Below are positions 28,264 through 37,135 of a DNA stretch of 64,000 nt, piece after piece. The position numbers and the translations under genes are program-made. The first letter of the stretch is position 1. Each line of letters opens with the position of its first letter. The stretch lies in contig NZ_SLYA01000001.1 in assembly GCF_004340965.1 (NCBI RefSeq), positions 620,001 through 684,000 on the forward strand, read 5' to 3'. Under the pieces are notes generated by a model that saw only the letters and a list, made by a program, of their open reading frames with translations, searched no databases and was not told the origin of the DNA. Source of the stretch: Sphingomonas sp. PP-CE-1A-559. Its GTDB lineage: Bacteria; Pseudomonadota; Alphaproteobacteria; Sphingomonadales; Sphingomonadaceae.

Positions 28264-29406
28264 TTGCCCCATTCGTCTAGGCCATGGCCCATACGGGTTG
28301 AGCCAGCGTCGGGTGAGGCGCTTTCATCGTGGCTTACTCGCATCGGGAACTTGCACGATGTTAGTTTCGAGCAGCTGGTTCAAGAATACTTCGGATACAG
28401 CGGGAGTTGGTCCGAAATTAATTTTACGAGCGATCTAAATCTTTTGCAGAATATCTGCAGATTAAGTCGCGTAGAGTTTAATAAAGTTCGTTCGATGACG
28501 TTTGATGGCGTTGTTCCATATGCATTTGGCGATAATGCAGGAGGTTTTGAGGATTACGTTCTAAGTCAGAAAGTTTTATTGAAAAGCTGGAACGATCGGC
28601 CAAGACTGACACGAAATTCCCTTAAGTGGCGGCCTTGGGGTTTTGGAGATCGAGTTCGGGCCTGTCCTCGATGCGTAGGCGAGGATTGCACTATCGCCCT
28701 GCGTTTGGACTGGCTGGTTCCAGTTTCACTATCATGTGCCACGCATCAGTGCTTCCTTCAGGAATGCGTATTTTTACCTGGTCAGTATGTATTGTGGAAT
28801 CAAACCTTTACAGGCAAGCCGACGCTCGAAATGGTTGAGTTAGATCGTATTTCGGGCAACGCTTTTCGCGAGGGGATAATACCCGATCAATTCATTACAC
28901 CTACACGATGGTTCAGGACGCTCAGAACGTTAGTCGAAGAGCTAATCGCGCCGGGTTATGTCCATAAAGAAAAACGAAAGTTAATTGCTGAGCTTTGGCA
29001 CGAATATGGAGACAGAATACTGCGTTTAACGGGAGGATCGTTTGAGCTATTACAGTGGATAGATCAGAGAGAAGTGTTGAAGGTGGCTTCTGTTGGAATA
29101 GCTCACCTAATTAATACATCATACCAAGAGGTTTTAGGGGTAGAATGGCCAATTAGATCCGCGGAAGTCAAAAAAGCAGCCCACTACCTAAAAGATGCCT
29201 TGGCAACACGAGTATGGAAAAATACTTTAGCAGATGGTGGCTATGACAGGGCGAAACGAGATTCCTCTTACGCTTCGCTACTAGGGAACATTTTATACTG
29301 GCATCGCGACTCGCAAATGGAGCGCGCATGGATGATCGAAATCTATTTGCAATCGAAAGGGGTTTCAAGTTTCTCAGCTAACGATATTAGAATGTATAAA
29401 GGATAG
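28264..29406 (+). CDS. tniQ: TniQ-family transposition targeting protein
   Basis: A 380-residue TniQ/TnsD-type protein. The N-terminal IRVEPASGEALSSWLTRIG matches the family's start, and a zinc-binding pattern follows (CPRC near residue 135, then SCATHQC). TniQ proteins pick target sites for Tn7- and Tn5053-like transposons. The gene is clearly richer in A+T than the chromosome to its left, a sign of transfer. The start appears to be TTG at 28,264 without a clear ribosome site. No tniA/tnsB, tniB/tnsC or tnsA is in the window, so the machinery is either beyond the right edge or lost. Confidence 0.85.
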   Translation: MPHSSRPWPIRVEPASGEALSSWLTRIGNLHDVSFEQLVQEYFGYSGSWSEINFTSDLNLLQNICRLSRVEFNKVRSMTFDGVVPYAFGDNAGGFEDYVLSQKVLLKSWNDRPRLTRNSLKWRPWGFGDRVRACPRCVGEDCTIALRLDWLVPVSLSCATHQCFLQECVFLPGQYVLWNQTFTGKPTLEMVELDRISGNAFREGIIPDQFITPTRWFRTLRTLVEELIAPGYVHKEKRKLIAELWHEYGDRILRLTGGSFELLQWIDQREVLKVASVGIAHLINTSYQEVLGVEWPIRSAEVKKAAHYLKDALATRVWKNTLADGGYDRAKRDSSYASLLGNILYWHRDSQMERAWMIEIYLQSKGVSSFSANDIRMYKG

Positions 29407-30046
29407 ATTAAATGTGCCCGTTTAGGGGTCATTTGAAGCCTCCGTTTGGTATTCTTAAAGCATTTTAAAAGAATGTGTCTCATGACAATGGGCTCAAAGC
29501 CTTCGCTTTAAGAAGCGTGTGGACCGCAAGTGCTGACGTCTGAAACGCCGGACAGGGTATACCCTAAATGACGCTTCGCTTTTGCGCTGTGCAACCAGGG
29601 TCCTTCTCCTGAAAGTACATGTTCATTGGCCCACCCTGGACGTACAAGCACCAAAGGTACGCTGGTAAGCTTCGCCGGCCTGCGGCTTCGTAGGGCAGTG
29701 GCTGCGGTAGCCCAAGCGTTTCAAGTGTCCTCGAAAGCACGAACTGAGTTGCGATAGGGAGGGGAGGCGCCGGCGGGGTTGTCTTAGGCGACGTAAAACA
29801 CCCGTTTGTCGTGCATCCAGGATGGCGACAGGGTTTTCCGCCGTAATCGATGCCTTCAGGGACAAAGGCGTCGTCCCGGCACGGTCTGCTGAACAACAGC
29901 TACTGCCAGATCCGGCCGCTCGTGGGCGATGTCCCGTCCTACTATGGCGCAAATCTGGTGGAGTGCGGTCAGACAGGTTTCAGCAAGGAGATGGCGATCG
30001 CGGGCGGTCCCACAAAGGATGGCGTTTTGAGAATGCCGATGCGTAC
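29407..30046. other. 640 bp without a recognised gene
   Basis: After tniQ, ATTCTT (29,451-29,456) and AAGAAT (29,469-29,474) form a weak hairpin. From about 29,560 the DNA becomes GC-rich again, marking a change of origin. Two overlapping frames of about 85-110 codons (29,850-30,104 on +; 29,564-29,896 on -) are open, but neither resembles a family I know and neither has a good ribosome site. This may be debris of older insertions. Confidence 0.4.
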
Positions 30047-30924
30047 CTACCGCCGCTGCAACCCGATCACGTCCAACAGCGCATCCGCGGCTTTCGTGCG
30101 ATAGCGTTCCTTATGCCGCAGCCCGAAGAAGGGGCGAGGAGCGAATGTGATCGGTGCGACGTGCAACAGACCTGCCTTGATGGCCGGGTCGACCACCAGC
30201 GCCGACAGGACAGCAACGTCCACCCCAGCCTCCACGGCCGTTCGGACGCTTTCATTAGACGGCATCGTCAGCGCCACGTCGAGGGCAGCCGGATCGACCC
30301 CCAAGCCGCGCAACTCGCTATTCAACGTCGATCGCGTGCCTGATCCAGGCTCCCGTTGCACCCAGCGCGCTCGTCGCAGCCATGTCGCGTCGATGTCGAT
30401 GTCGGCGAAAGGTTGTGCTCCGACGAGCAACAGCTGGTCTTCGCCGATCGGCCAATGCGCCAACGCTGGATCTTCGATCTCGCCCTCGACAATACCCAGA
30501 TCGGCCTTGCCGTCATTGACGTGTACCGCGGCCTGCCCGGTGTTGCCGATCGACAGTTCGATACTGATCGCCGGATAGCGCTCATGGAAAGTTGAAAGGA
30601 TGGGCGGCAACCAGCAGACGGCGATGGTCTGGCTGGCGACGAGGCGCAGCGTGCCCCGCTTCAGTCCGCCAAGCTCCTCCAGCACCGTCTCGGCCGCGTC
30701 GGCCCGCGCAAGAACTCCGCGAGCCTCGGTCAGGAACAGCCGTCCGGCCTCTGTCAGAGCGATGCCGCGCCCGACGCGGTGGAAGAGCTTGGTTGCGTGT
30801 CGCTCCTCAAGCGAGGCGATGGCTGCGGAAGCCTCTGACTGCGTGACGTTTAAGGCCGCGCCGCGACGGTCATATGCTTGCGCTCGGCCACGCCGACGAA
30901 GATGCGCAGTTGCTCCAGTGTCAC
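30047..30924 (-). pseudogene. LysR regulator (YeiE-like), frameshifted
   Basis: Starting at GTG 30,924 the protein reads VTLEQLRIFVGVAERKHMT, the usual start of a YeiE-like LysR regulator. It then hits TAA at 30,852-30,850. The family sequence continues one frame over as ALNVTQSEASAAIASLEERH, so one base is missing near 30,855-30,860. The remaining helix-turn-helix and the ligand-binding domain are intact to 30,047. A paralogue without the lesion lies at 43,842-44,714. It diverges from a yeiH-type exporter, the classical yeiE-yeiH arrangement linked to sulfite tolerance in enterobacteria. A sequencing error could also explain the shift. Confidence 0.8.
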
Positions 30925-31034
30925 ACCGCACCTGATATAGAAACCGATCACGATTGACGATCGGAATGACAACAAGGCTAAGTTGGAGCGATCGGTAGGC
31001 AGGGTTTAGATCGTGCGACGGAAGGAACACCGCC

Positions 31035-32126
31035 GTGGCCAGTTTTGCCTATCCCGATCGTATATTCCCGACCGTCCAGACTAGCAGATTGCCCGCGCTG
31101 CTGCCCGGCGTCGGCCTCTGCCTCGCCGTCACCGGCTCGGCCTACGCGCTGGAGGTGGGCGAGCGCGCACTGGCCGGCAAGGCGTGGCTGGAGGCGCTGG
31201 TGCTCGCCATCCTGATCGGCACCGCCGTGCGCAGCCTGTGGACCCCGGATGAAAGGTGGCACGAAGGCATCGCATTCAGCGCCAAATACTTACTGGAGGT
31301 GGCGGTCGTCCTGCTCGGTGCTTCGGTCAGTGCCGCGACCATCTTGGCGGCCGGGCTGCCGCTCCTCGCCGGTATCGCCGGCGTGGTCGTGAGCGCAATC
31401 CTGCTCAGCTTTGGGATCGGCCGATTGCTCGGCTTGCCAACGCGGATGGCGCTGCTGGTGGCTTGCGGCAATTCAATCTGCGGCAACTCCGCCATCGCGG
31501 CCGTGGCACCGGTAATCGGCGCCGACAGCGACGACGTAGCTGCCTCGATCGCGTTCACGGCGGTACTGGGTGTGGTGGTAGTGCTTGGCCTGCCACTGCT
31601 CGCGATTGCGCTCGGCATGGGCGGGCTCGCCTTCGGGGCGCTCGCCGGGCTCACTGTCTATGCCGTGCCGCAGGTGATCGCAGCCGCCTCGCCGTTGGGC
31701 GCCACCGCCGTGCAGATGGGTACGCTCGTCAAGCTGGTGCGCGTGCTGATGCTCGGGCCGGTGTGCCTTGTTCTGTCGCTGGTGGCGCCTCGTCTCGCGC
31801 CGCAGTCGGTTCCCGAAGGCGAGTTCGTCGCCGGTGCGCCTACGGCCAAGCGGATGGACCTCGCCCACCTCGTGCCCTGGTTCATCATCGGCTTCCTCGC
31901 ACTGGTCGCCTGCCGCTCGCTAGGTCTGGTGCCGACCGTCGCCATCGCGCCGATCGGCCGGAGCGCCACGCTGCTGACCGTCGTTTCCATGGCGGCGCTC
32001 GGGCTCGGCGTGGACGTCCGCACCGTCGCCAAGGCCGGGGGCCGCGTGACCATGGCCGTCGTGTTGTCGTTGCTCGGCTTGGCCGCGATCAGCCTGACGC
32101 TGCTGGCCGCGCTGCACATCGCATGA
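31035..32126 (+). CDS. YeiH-family putative sulfate/sulfite exporter
   Basis: Membrane protein of 363 residues with about ten hydrophobic segments, from the UPF0324/YeiH family. The typical block LLVACGNSICGNSAIAAVAP is present in the middle. It is expected to export an oxyanion, probably sulfite or sulfate. GTG start at 31,035 with GGAAGGA about 10 nt upstream. Its stop overlaps the start of the sulfite oxidase gene (ATGA), and the broken LysR gene is divergent, which supports a sulfite-stress role. Confidence 0.85.
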   Translation: MASFAYPDRIFPTVQTSRLPALLPGVGLCLAVTGSAYALEVGERALAGKAWLEALVLAILIGTAVRSLWTPDERWHEGIAFSAKYLLEVAVVLLGASVSAATILAAGLPLLAGIAGVVVSAILLSFGIGRLLGLPTRMALLVACGNSICGNSAIAAVAPVIGADSDDVAASIAFTAVLGVVVVLGLPLLAIALGMGGLAFGALAGLTVYAVPQVIAAASPLGATAVQMGTLVKLVRVLMLGPVCLVLSLVAPRLAPQSVPEGEFVAGAPTAKRMDLAHLVPWFIIGFLALVACRSLGLVPTVAIAPIGRSATLLTVVSMAALGLGVDVRTVAKAGGRVTMAVVLSLLGLAAISLTLLAALHIA

Positions 32127-33256
32127 TCGGGCAAGATAGTGAGGATGAGGCCGAGGCCAAACCGATTGTCAGGCGTTACAATAGCATGAGCGAGCTGATG
32201 ATAGAGCGGAACCCCGAGCCCTACAACGCCGAGCCGGTGCCCGGCGCCTTGATCGAGCGGTTTTTGACGCCACAGAACCTGTTCTATGTGCGCAGCCATG
32301 GGCCCGTGCCGGACCTGCCGGCCGATCACCGGATTGAGGTGGGCGGGATCAGTGTGGGCGAGTGCTCCATCTCGATTGCGGAGTTGAAGGCGCGCTTTCC
32401 GGTCCGGACTGTCACGGCTGTGCTTCAATGCGCCGGCAACCGCCGGACCGATCTCCAACAGGTGGGCAAGACTTCAGGCGATCCATGGGACATAGGCGCG
32501 ATCGGCAATGCCGAGTGGACGGGCGTGCGGCTCGCAGACCTGTTGGATGCAGTTGGAGCATCGGACGCGTCCAACCTGTTCGTCTGCTTCACCGGCGCTG
32601 ACGAGGTGGATGTGGAAGGCGAGGTGGCACCGTTCGGCGTCTCGATCGCTATGACCAAGGCGCGGGCGCCCGACGTGCTGCTCGCCTGGGCGATGAACGG
32701 CGAACCGCTGGCACCCGAGCACGGTGCGCCGTTGCGTCTGGTCGTGCCAGGCTATGCTGGCGTGCGTAGCGCCAAGTGGCTGACCCGGATCGAGGTCAAG
32801 GACACGCCCTCCGAGGCGCCGATCCAGGCGCACGATTACAAGCTTTTTCCGGCCGACGTGACCAGCGAGACGGCGGACTGGACGCAAGGGCTGACGATCA
32901 ACGCCATGCCGCTCAACGCCGCGATCTGCTCGCCTGGTTCGGGCGAGAGCCTGCCCGCGGGCAAGGTCCGGATCGAGGGCTATGCCGTCGCCTATGAGCG
33001 CGGCGTGTCGCGGGTAGAGGTGTCGCTGAACGGCGGTCGAGACTGGCGGCAGGTCGATTTCTCCGACGATCCGGACGGGCAGTGGAGCTGGCAGCGCTGG
33101 TCGCTAGATGCGGAACTGCCCAAGGGGCGCCAGCACCTTGTGGTGCGCGCGTTCGACGATGCGGGCCAGGGTCAGCCCGAACTACCCGATACGATGTGGA
33201 ACTTCGCCGGATACCTCTGCACGGCCTGGCACCACGTCCACGTGCTGGTCGAGTGA
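32123..33256 (+). CDS. Molybdopterin sulfite oxidase-type enzyme
   Basis: A 377-residue protein of the eukaryote-like sulfite oxidase family. The Moco-binding domain carries the ligand cysteine in TAVLQCAGNRR and continues through NAEWTGVRLADLL, HGAPLRLVVPGYAG and SAKWLTRIEV. A C-terminal Ig-like dimerisation domain (about residues 265-377) contains RVEVSLNGGRDW. There is no signal peptide and no heme domain, so unlike the second copy at 41,343 it seems cytosolic; its electron acceptor is unknown. It is coupled by 4-bp overlaps to yeiH before it and mgtC after it. Confidence 0.9.
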   Translation: MIGQDSEDEAEAKPIVRRYNSMSELMIERNPEPYNAEPVPGALIERFLTPQNLFYVRSHGPVPDLPADHRIEVGGISVGECSISIAELKARFPVRTVTAVLQCAGNRRTDLQQVGKTSGDPWDIGAIGNAEWTGVRLADLLDAVGASDASNLFVCFTGADEVDVEGEVAPFGVSIAMTKARAPDVLLAWAMNGEPLAPEHGAPLRLVVPGYAGVRSAKWLTRIEVKDTPSEAPIQAHDYKLFPADVTSETADWTQGLTINAMPLNAAICSPGSGESLPAGKVRIEGYAVAYERGVSRVEVSLNGGRDWRQVDFSDDPDGQWSWQRWSLDAELPKGRQHLVVRAFDDAGQGQPELPDTMWNFAGYLCTAWHHVHVLVE

Positions 33257-33765
33257 ATCCGCCGCCTTTGTCGGTCGATCTCGCCTTCTGGGTCGACGCG
33301 ATCGGCAGGATGATCGTGGCGACGGCGGCCGGCATGACGCTCGGCTGGGAACGGTCACGCGAGAACCGACAGATCATGGGTCTGCGGACGCTAGGGCTGG
33401 TCGGGCTCGCGAGTTGCATCGCCGTCCAGGCGATCGTCCACAGCGGCTTGCCGAACGTGAACGCCGATGCAGCAGGTCGGGTGATGCAGGGCATCCTATC
33501 CGGCGTCGGCTTCATCGGCGCGGGCGCGGTCCTGCGCGTCGGCAGCGGGCAGGAGGTGCATGGGCTGGCAACGGCGGCGTGCATCTGGGTGTCAGCGACG
33601 CTCGGAGCGGCAGCGGGATTGGCGGTGTGGCCACTGCTTGTGGGCGGTCTGCTGCTGGCGATGCTCGTGCTGTTCGTCGGCGCACCGCTCGAACGCCGTA
33701 TCCGCGAACGCGCCCGGCAGACCCCGGCCGAAGCGGACCGGCGGGACGCCGAGCAGAAACCCTGA
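33253..33765 (+). CDS. MgtC/SapB-family membrane protein
   Basis: A 170-residue membrane protein. GMTLGWERSRENRQIMGLRT and LSGVGFIGAGAVLR are standard MgtC/SapB blocks in the first four hydrophobic segments; a charged tail (GAPLERRIRERARQ) ends the protein. MgtC proteins affect magnesium homeostasis and F-type ATPase activity in some bacteria. The GTG start overlaps the sulfite oxidase stop by 4 bp, so it is the third gene of a three-gene operon. Confidence 0.87.
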   Translation: MNPPPLSVDLAFWVDAIGRMIVATAAGMTLGWERSRENRQIMGLRTLGLVGLASCIAVQAIVHSGLPNVNADAAGRVMQGILSGVGFIGAGAVLRVGSGQEVHGLATAACIWVSATLGAAAGLAVWPLLVGGLLLAMLVLFVGAPLERRIRERARQTPAEADRRDAEQKP

Positions 33766-33817
33766 ATAATCCTTGGCGCGAAACGGTGTACCAGTAGTTT
33801 TGCAGACGGAGGACTTC

Positions 33818-33943
33818 ATGAGCGATATCGACAAGAAGAAGCCCACCACGCAAGAATCGGCCGAGATTCTGGAGCTGGAGGAGTCGGTCCGCGCCAAACA
33901 CAAGGCGAAGGTTGACAACGTCAAGGAAGATGATCGCTTCTGA
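33818..33943 (+). CDS. Charged 41-residue microprotein A
   Basis: MSDIDKKKPTTQESAEILEL begins a 41-residue, highly charged, cysteine-free protein with no hydrophobic stretch. A clear ribosome site (ACGGAGG) lies 5 nt before the ATG. It is related to a second tiny gene at 37,136: both have a DK..PTTQE.AE core followed by acidic residues and then KxK/D-rich tails. The shared pattern and good ribosome sites argue that both are real. Function unknown; the flanking genes are mgtC and the fluoride genes. Confidence 0.7.
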   Translation: MSDIDKKKPTTQESAEILELEESVRAKHKAKVDNVKEDDRF

Positions 33944-33957
33944 GCCGGTTGGCGCCG

Positions 33958-34341
33958 CTAAGCCGGGCTGAAGGAGCGAACGAGAGCGAGGCCGCCGAAC
34001 AGCGCGAGCACGCCCAGCCCAACCGATCCGACAACATAAAGGGCAGCTTGCCCGACTTCGGCTCTCTCCTAATGCAAGGCCGCTTCCAGCGAGAAGGTCG
34101 AGAAGGTCGTGACGCCGTCCAGCCCGCCGGTGGTGAGGAACAATCGCCATCCCGGGCTCGATCCGCTTCGCAACAAGAACCAGCCCCCCAGCAGACTCAT
34201 AAGGAATGAGCCGAGCACGTTGATGATGGGCGTTCCGATCGACAGGTCGGGGCCGAACAGGCGCAGGCTGAGGCCGTTCAGCCCATACCGCAGCATGCCG
34301 TCGGAACCAGCCCCGGCGAACACAATCAGGTATGGCCCCAT
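33958..34341 (-). pseudogene. crcB: crcB fluoride channel with internal stop
   Basis: Small fluoride-exporting channel (Fluc/CrcB). The first 90 residues hold the family's INVLGSFLMSLLGGW and GVTTFSTFSLE motifs. A TAG at 34,071-34,069 then stops translation, while the same frame continues beyond it with ERAEVGQAALYVVGSVGLG, the expected last membrane helix, ending at 33,958. One base change would restore a full 127-residue channel. It lies directly after a DUF190 gene, a frequent crcB partner. Unless a suppressor tRNA exists it should be inactive. Confidence 0.85.
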
Positions 34342-34344
34342 GCC

Positions 34345-34707
34345 TCAGCCAACCAGCTCGGCCGTATCCGCATCTTCCTGGCGCAAGCCCGCCGGGCTGA
34401 CCGTCCAATGCTCCAGGTGCTTGTAGACGATGACCTTGTTCGCAAGCAGGTCGCCATGCGCCCGGCAGAAGCCTTCGAGCTGCTCGCGCTGGCCGATCAG
34501 TTCGACACACATGGTGAGGTGTGGATCGGCGATCTCGGCGCCGTTCTCATGCACCGGGCCGTGGTTGCTGTAGCCGTAGTGGGTATAGTGGGCGACAGCG
34601 TTCATGATTCCGTCCGCCTTGGCCTGCGCGACGAGCGTTCGGTCGAGCGGCTTGGCAGCCCAGCGTGAGCGCGTGCCCGGCTTTACCGCCTTATCGGCTA
34701 GCTTCAT
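34345..34707 (-). CDS. DUF190 protein, crcB partner
   Basis: A 120-residue soluble protein of the DUF190 family, which has a PII-like fold. It contains [17 protein letters not shown] and the C-terminal [18 protein letters not shown]190 genes often sit next to crcB, as here (3 bp between stop and crcB start), and may bind a nucleotide to tune export. Its start overlaps the stop of the truncated clc upstream. Probably intact even though its partner is broken. Confidence 0.8.
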   Translation of the reverse strand: MKLADKAVKPGTRSRWAAKPLDRTLVAQAKADGIMNAVAHYTHYGYSNHGPVHENGAEIADPHLTMCVELIGQREQLEGFCRAHGDLLANKVIVYKHLEHWTVSPAGLRQEDADTAELVG

Positions 34708-35177
34708 GTAGATGCGGACCAGCCGATCTCGGTCTGCGACACGTGGTGGGCGTCGGACATGGATAAGCCTTCCGTGAGGTAAGGAGCGAACAGGTCTGAA
34801 AGGTCGGACACGGGACGGAGCGCGCGCGCATCGCGCAGCGTCAGGTCCGGCGGCAGGGTGCTGCCCGCCCGCTTCGGCACCGCCACCCGTTGCGACAGGT
34901 AGATGCCGTTATGCCCGGAGCAGGCGTAAGCGACGAAACAGGCGACCGCGACCGGCACTGCGGTCTCGGCGCCGAACAGCTCGACGCCCATGATCGTGCA
35001 GGCGAGCGGCGTATTGGCCGCGCCCGCGAACACCGCCACGAAACCGAGCGCGGCAAGGAGGTCGACGGGGACACCGATCGGGCCGGCGAGCGCATGACCC
35101 AGCACCGCGCCGATGAAGAACAGCGGCGTGACCTCGCCGCCCTTGGGCGGCGGCTCTTCGCCTGCTCCGCCGGCCAC
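34704..35177 (-). pseudogene. 3' remnant of a fluoride-type clc gene
   Basis: The last ~110 residues of a ClC antiporter, from [16 protein letters not shown] through [15 protein letters not shown] to [11 protein letters not shown], then a longer hydrophilic tail. The same blocks occur in the complete ClC at 35,407, at lower identity, so this is a separate, older copy. The sequence before KGGEVTP is not ClC, and the first two thirds of the gene are gone. The break at about 35,150 lies 160 bp from the riboswitch of the intact copy, on the other strand. It suggests that a new fluoride cassette replaced an old one. Confidence 0.8.
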
Positions 35178-35276
35178 AGCAATCGGATGGCTGCGAGCAA
35201 CAGTATCGGTCCGTCAGTTATCCTGCCGTTTCGGGCCTGTCATCCGGCAACCATACAGTTTCATTTCTACATCGGA

Positions 35277-35378
35277 TTGACGTTGCCGCACCGCGGCGAC
35301 ATATAGCGGCCGAAGGCGATGGATTTCCGCCTGGCTATGTTGGCCGAACCGCCCTCGCAAGGGCCGATGATTCCTACC
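35277..35378 (+). promoter_or_regulatory. Promoter and fluoride riboswitch (crcB motif)
   Basis: A sigma-70 promoter (TTGACG 35,277-35,282; 17-bp spacer; CATATA 35,300-35,305) should start RNA near 35,312. The RNA then begins AGGCGATGGATTTCCGCC (from 35,314) and ends with GGGCCGATGATTCCTACC (35,361-35,378). These are the two conserved segments of the fluoride riboswitch, and they flank the GGCCGAACCGCCC stem. A ribosome site (AAGGAGG) follows before the GTG of the fluoride ClC, so fluoride should turn this gene on. Confidence 0.9.
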
Positions 35379-35406
35379 GGGCGCCGCAAGGCAGCAAGGA
35401 GGAATT

Positions 35407-36807
35407 GTGCGCGCGACGTTTCGCAATCTCTATAACGAATTAAATTTGGCCGCTTTTTTTCGCGATCGCCATGACCATGCCCTGTCGGTGTTGCGCTGGA
35501 CGCTGATCCTCGTGCCGATGGCGGCGCTGGTGGGAACACTCTGCGCGGCTTTCCTCTGGAGCCTCGACGCCGCGACACAGGCGCGGTTCGACTATCCCTG
35601 GCTGCTTTACCTCCTGCCCTTAGGCGGAGCGGCGGTCGCGTTGCTCTATCACCTGACCGGCCGTTCGGTCGAAGCGGGCAATAATCTCATCGTCGAGCAG
35701 ATACACGAGCCCGGAGGCGGCGTTCCGCTGCGCATGGCACCGTTGGTCTTCATCGGCACGATCGCCACTCATCTCTTTGGCGGTTCCGCAGGGCGTGAGG
35801 GCACTGCGGTCCAGCTCGGCGGCAGTCTCGCCAGCGCCGTTGCCGGCCTCTTCCGGCTCGATCCTGCCAGCGTCCGCATTCTGCTTATGGCAGGTGTCGC
35901 AGCCGGCTTCGGTGCGGTCTTCGGGACCCCGCTCGCCGGGGCGGTGTTCGCACTCGAGGTGCTGGCCGTCGGACGTATCGAATACGGCGGCATCATCCCC
36001 TGTCTGCTAGCCGCGCTGGTCGGCGACTGGGCATGTCACGCCTGGGGCATCCATCATACGCCTTACCACATCACCTATGTGGCCTCCGCGAGCGGTGCCT
36101 TGTTCGTCGAGCCGGTGTTGCTCTTCAAGGCGGCAATAGCCGGCGTAGCGTTTGGTCTCGCCGGACTTGTGTTTGCAGAAGCCAACCACGCCTTCGGCGG
36201 AGTTTTGAAGCGCCATATCCCTTACGGCCCTGCGCGTGCGGCGCTGGGCGGGGTGCTGGTCATCGCGCTGGTCTGGATCGTTGGTACACGCGCTTATCTC
36301 GGCCTAGGCGTATGGTCGGCCATTCCCGGTGATCCCACGATCGCCGGCTTTTTCACCGGCCCTGCCGATCGGTGGAGCTGGGCGCTCAAGATGCTGTTCA
36401 CGGTCGTGACGCTTAGCGCCGGCTTCAAGGGCGGCGAGGTGACCCCACTATTTTTCATCGGCGCAGCGCTCGGTAATGCGCTCGGTTGGCTGCTTGGCGC
36501 ACCGCTCGATCTGTTCGCGGGACTAGGCTTCATTGCGGTGTTCGCTGGCGCGGCCAATACGCCGCTCGCCTGCACGATCATGGGGATCGAGCTGTTCGGA
36601 GCGGCCCACGCCGTCCCAATCGCAGTCGCTTGTTTCATCGCCTACATCTGCTCGGGCCATAACGGCATCTACCTGTCGCAGCGGATCGCGGTGCCAAAGC
36701 GCGCGTCTCGCGCGCATACCGGGGCTGCGACCCTGCGCGATGCTCGTGCGTCACGGCGCGGCCCCCGTCCATCCCCGACCCCCGTCATCACCAAGGAGCA
36801 TGACTGA
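35407..36807 (+). CDS. ClC-type fluoride/proton antiporter
   Basis: A 466-residue ClC protein. The selectivity region reads [15 protein letters not shown], the GREGT form of the fluoride-exporting ClC-F clade rather than GKEGP of chloride carriers. Other ClC helices are clear ([36 protein letters not shown]). There is no CBS domain. GTG 35,407 has AAGGAGG 5 nt upstream and lies behind the fluoride riboswitch, so both product and control point to fluoride resistance at the inner membrane. Confidence 0.94.
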   Translation: MRATFRNLYNELNLAAFFRDRHDHALSVLRWTLILVPMAALVGTLCAAFLWSLDAATQARFDYPWLLYLLPLGGAAVALLYHLTGRSVEAGNNLIVEQIHEPGGGVPLRMAPLVFIGTIATHLFGGSAGREGTAVQLGGSLASAVAGLFRLDPASVRILLMAGVAAGFGAVFGTPLAGAVFALEVLAVGRIEYGGIIPCLLAALVGDWACHAWGIHHTPYHITYVASASGALFVEPVLLFKAAIAGVAFGLAGLVFAEANHAFGGVLKRHIPYGPARAALGGVLVIALVWIVGTRAYLGLGVWSAIPGDPTIAGFFTGPADRWSWALKMLFTVVTLSAGFKGGEVTPLFFIGAALGNALGWLLGAPLDLFAGLGFIAVFAGAANTPLACTIMGIELFGAAHAVPIAVACFIAYICSGHNGIYLSQRIAVPKRASRAHTGAATLRDARASRRGPRPSPTPVITKEHD

Positions 36808-37066
36808 TGTCTCAACAGCATAAGGTGACGCCGAGCGAGATCGGTATGATCCGCATCTATCTAAAGCCATCCGACAAGATCGCGACCGGATCGCGCAGCT
36901 TACCGCCTTGAAGCGGATCGGCTGCACTGCGCCACGCTCGATCGAGCGCGACGATGGTGGCTTCGAGGTCGACGACGCACGCTGCCGTGGCGGCCGCTAT
37001 GACATCAAGCTAAACCGCAACTTCAAGGTCGTTTCCCGCGAAAAGCAGGACCGCGACGACGACTGA
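36807..37066 (+). pseudogene. Small gene after clc, frameshifted
   Basis: An ATG overlaps the ClC stop (TGATG) and opens [20 protein letters not shown], but that frame stops at residue 34. The next frame continues with DRIAQLTALKRIGCTAPRSI and ends in RNFKVVSREKQDRDDD at 37,066. The total span is 260 nt, not a multiple of three, so one base was gained or lost near 36,870-36,890. The restored protein would be about 86 residues, soluble and basic-acidic. The MIRIYLKPSD start resembles the first strand of DUF190 proteins; I do not assign a family. Confidence 0.55.
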
Positions 37067-37135
37067 TCCGACGCCTGCGCGTCTCCTCGCATCTAATAGC
37101 GAGCCTTTGGCGTTGATGCTTTAAAGGAGACGCAT

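Noticed and set aside
29564..30104. ORFs of 85-110 codons after tniQ
   Set aside because: No family resemblance, overlap each other on opposite strands, no ribosome site; kept only as a gap description.
31256..33256. 666-codon frame starting inside yeiH
   Set aside because: Only its last 377 codons are protein-like (sulfite oxidase); the first part is yeiH out of frame. The start was moved to 32,123.
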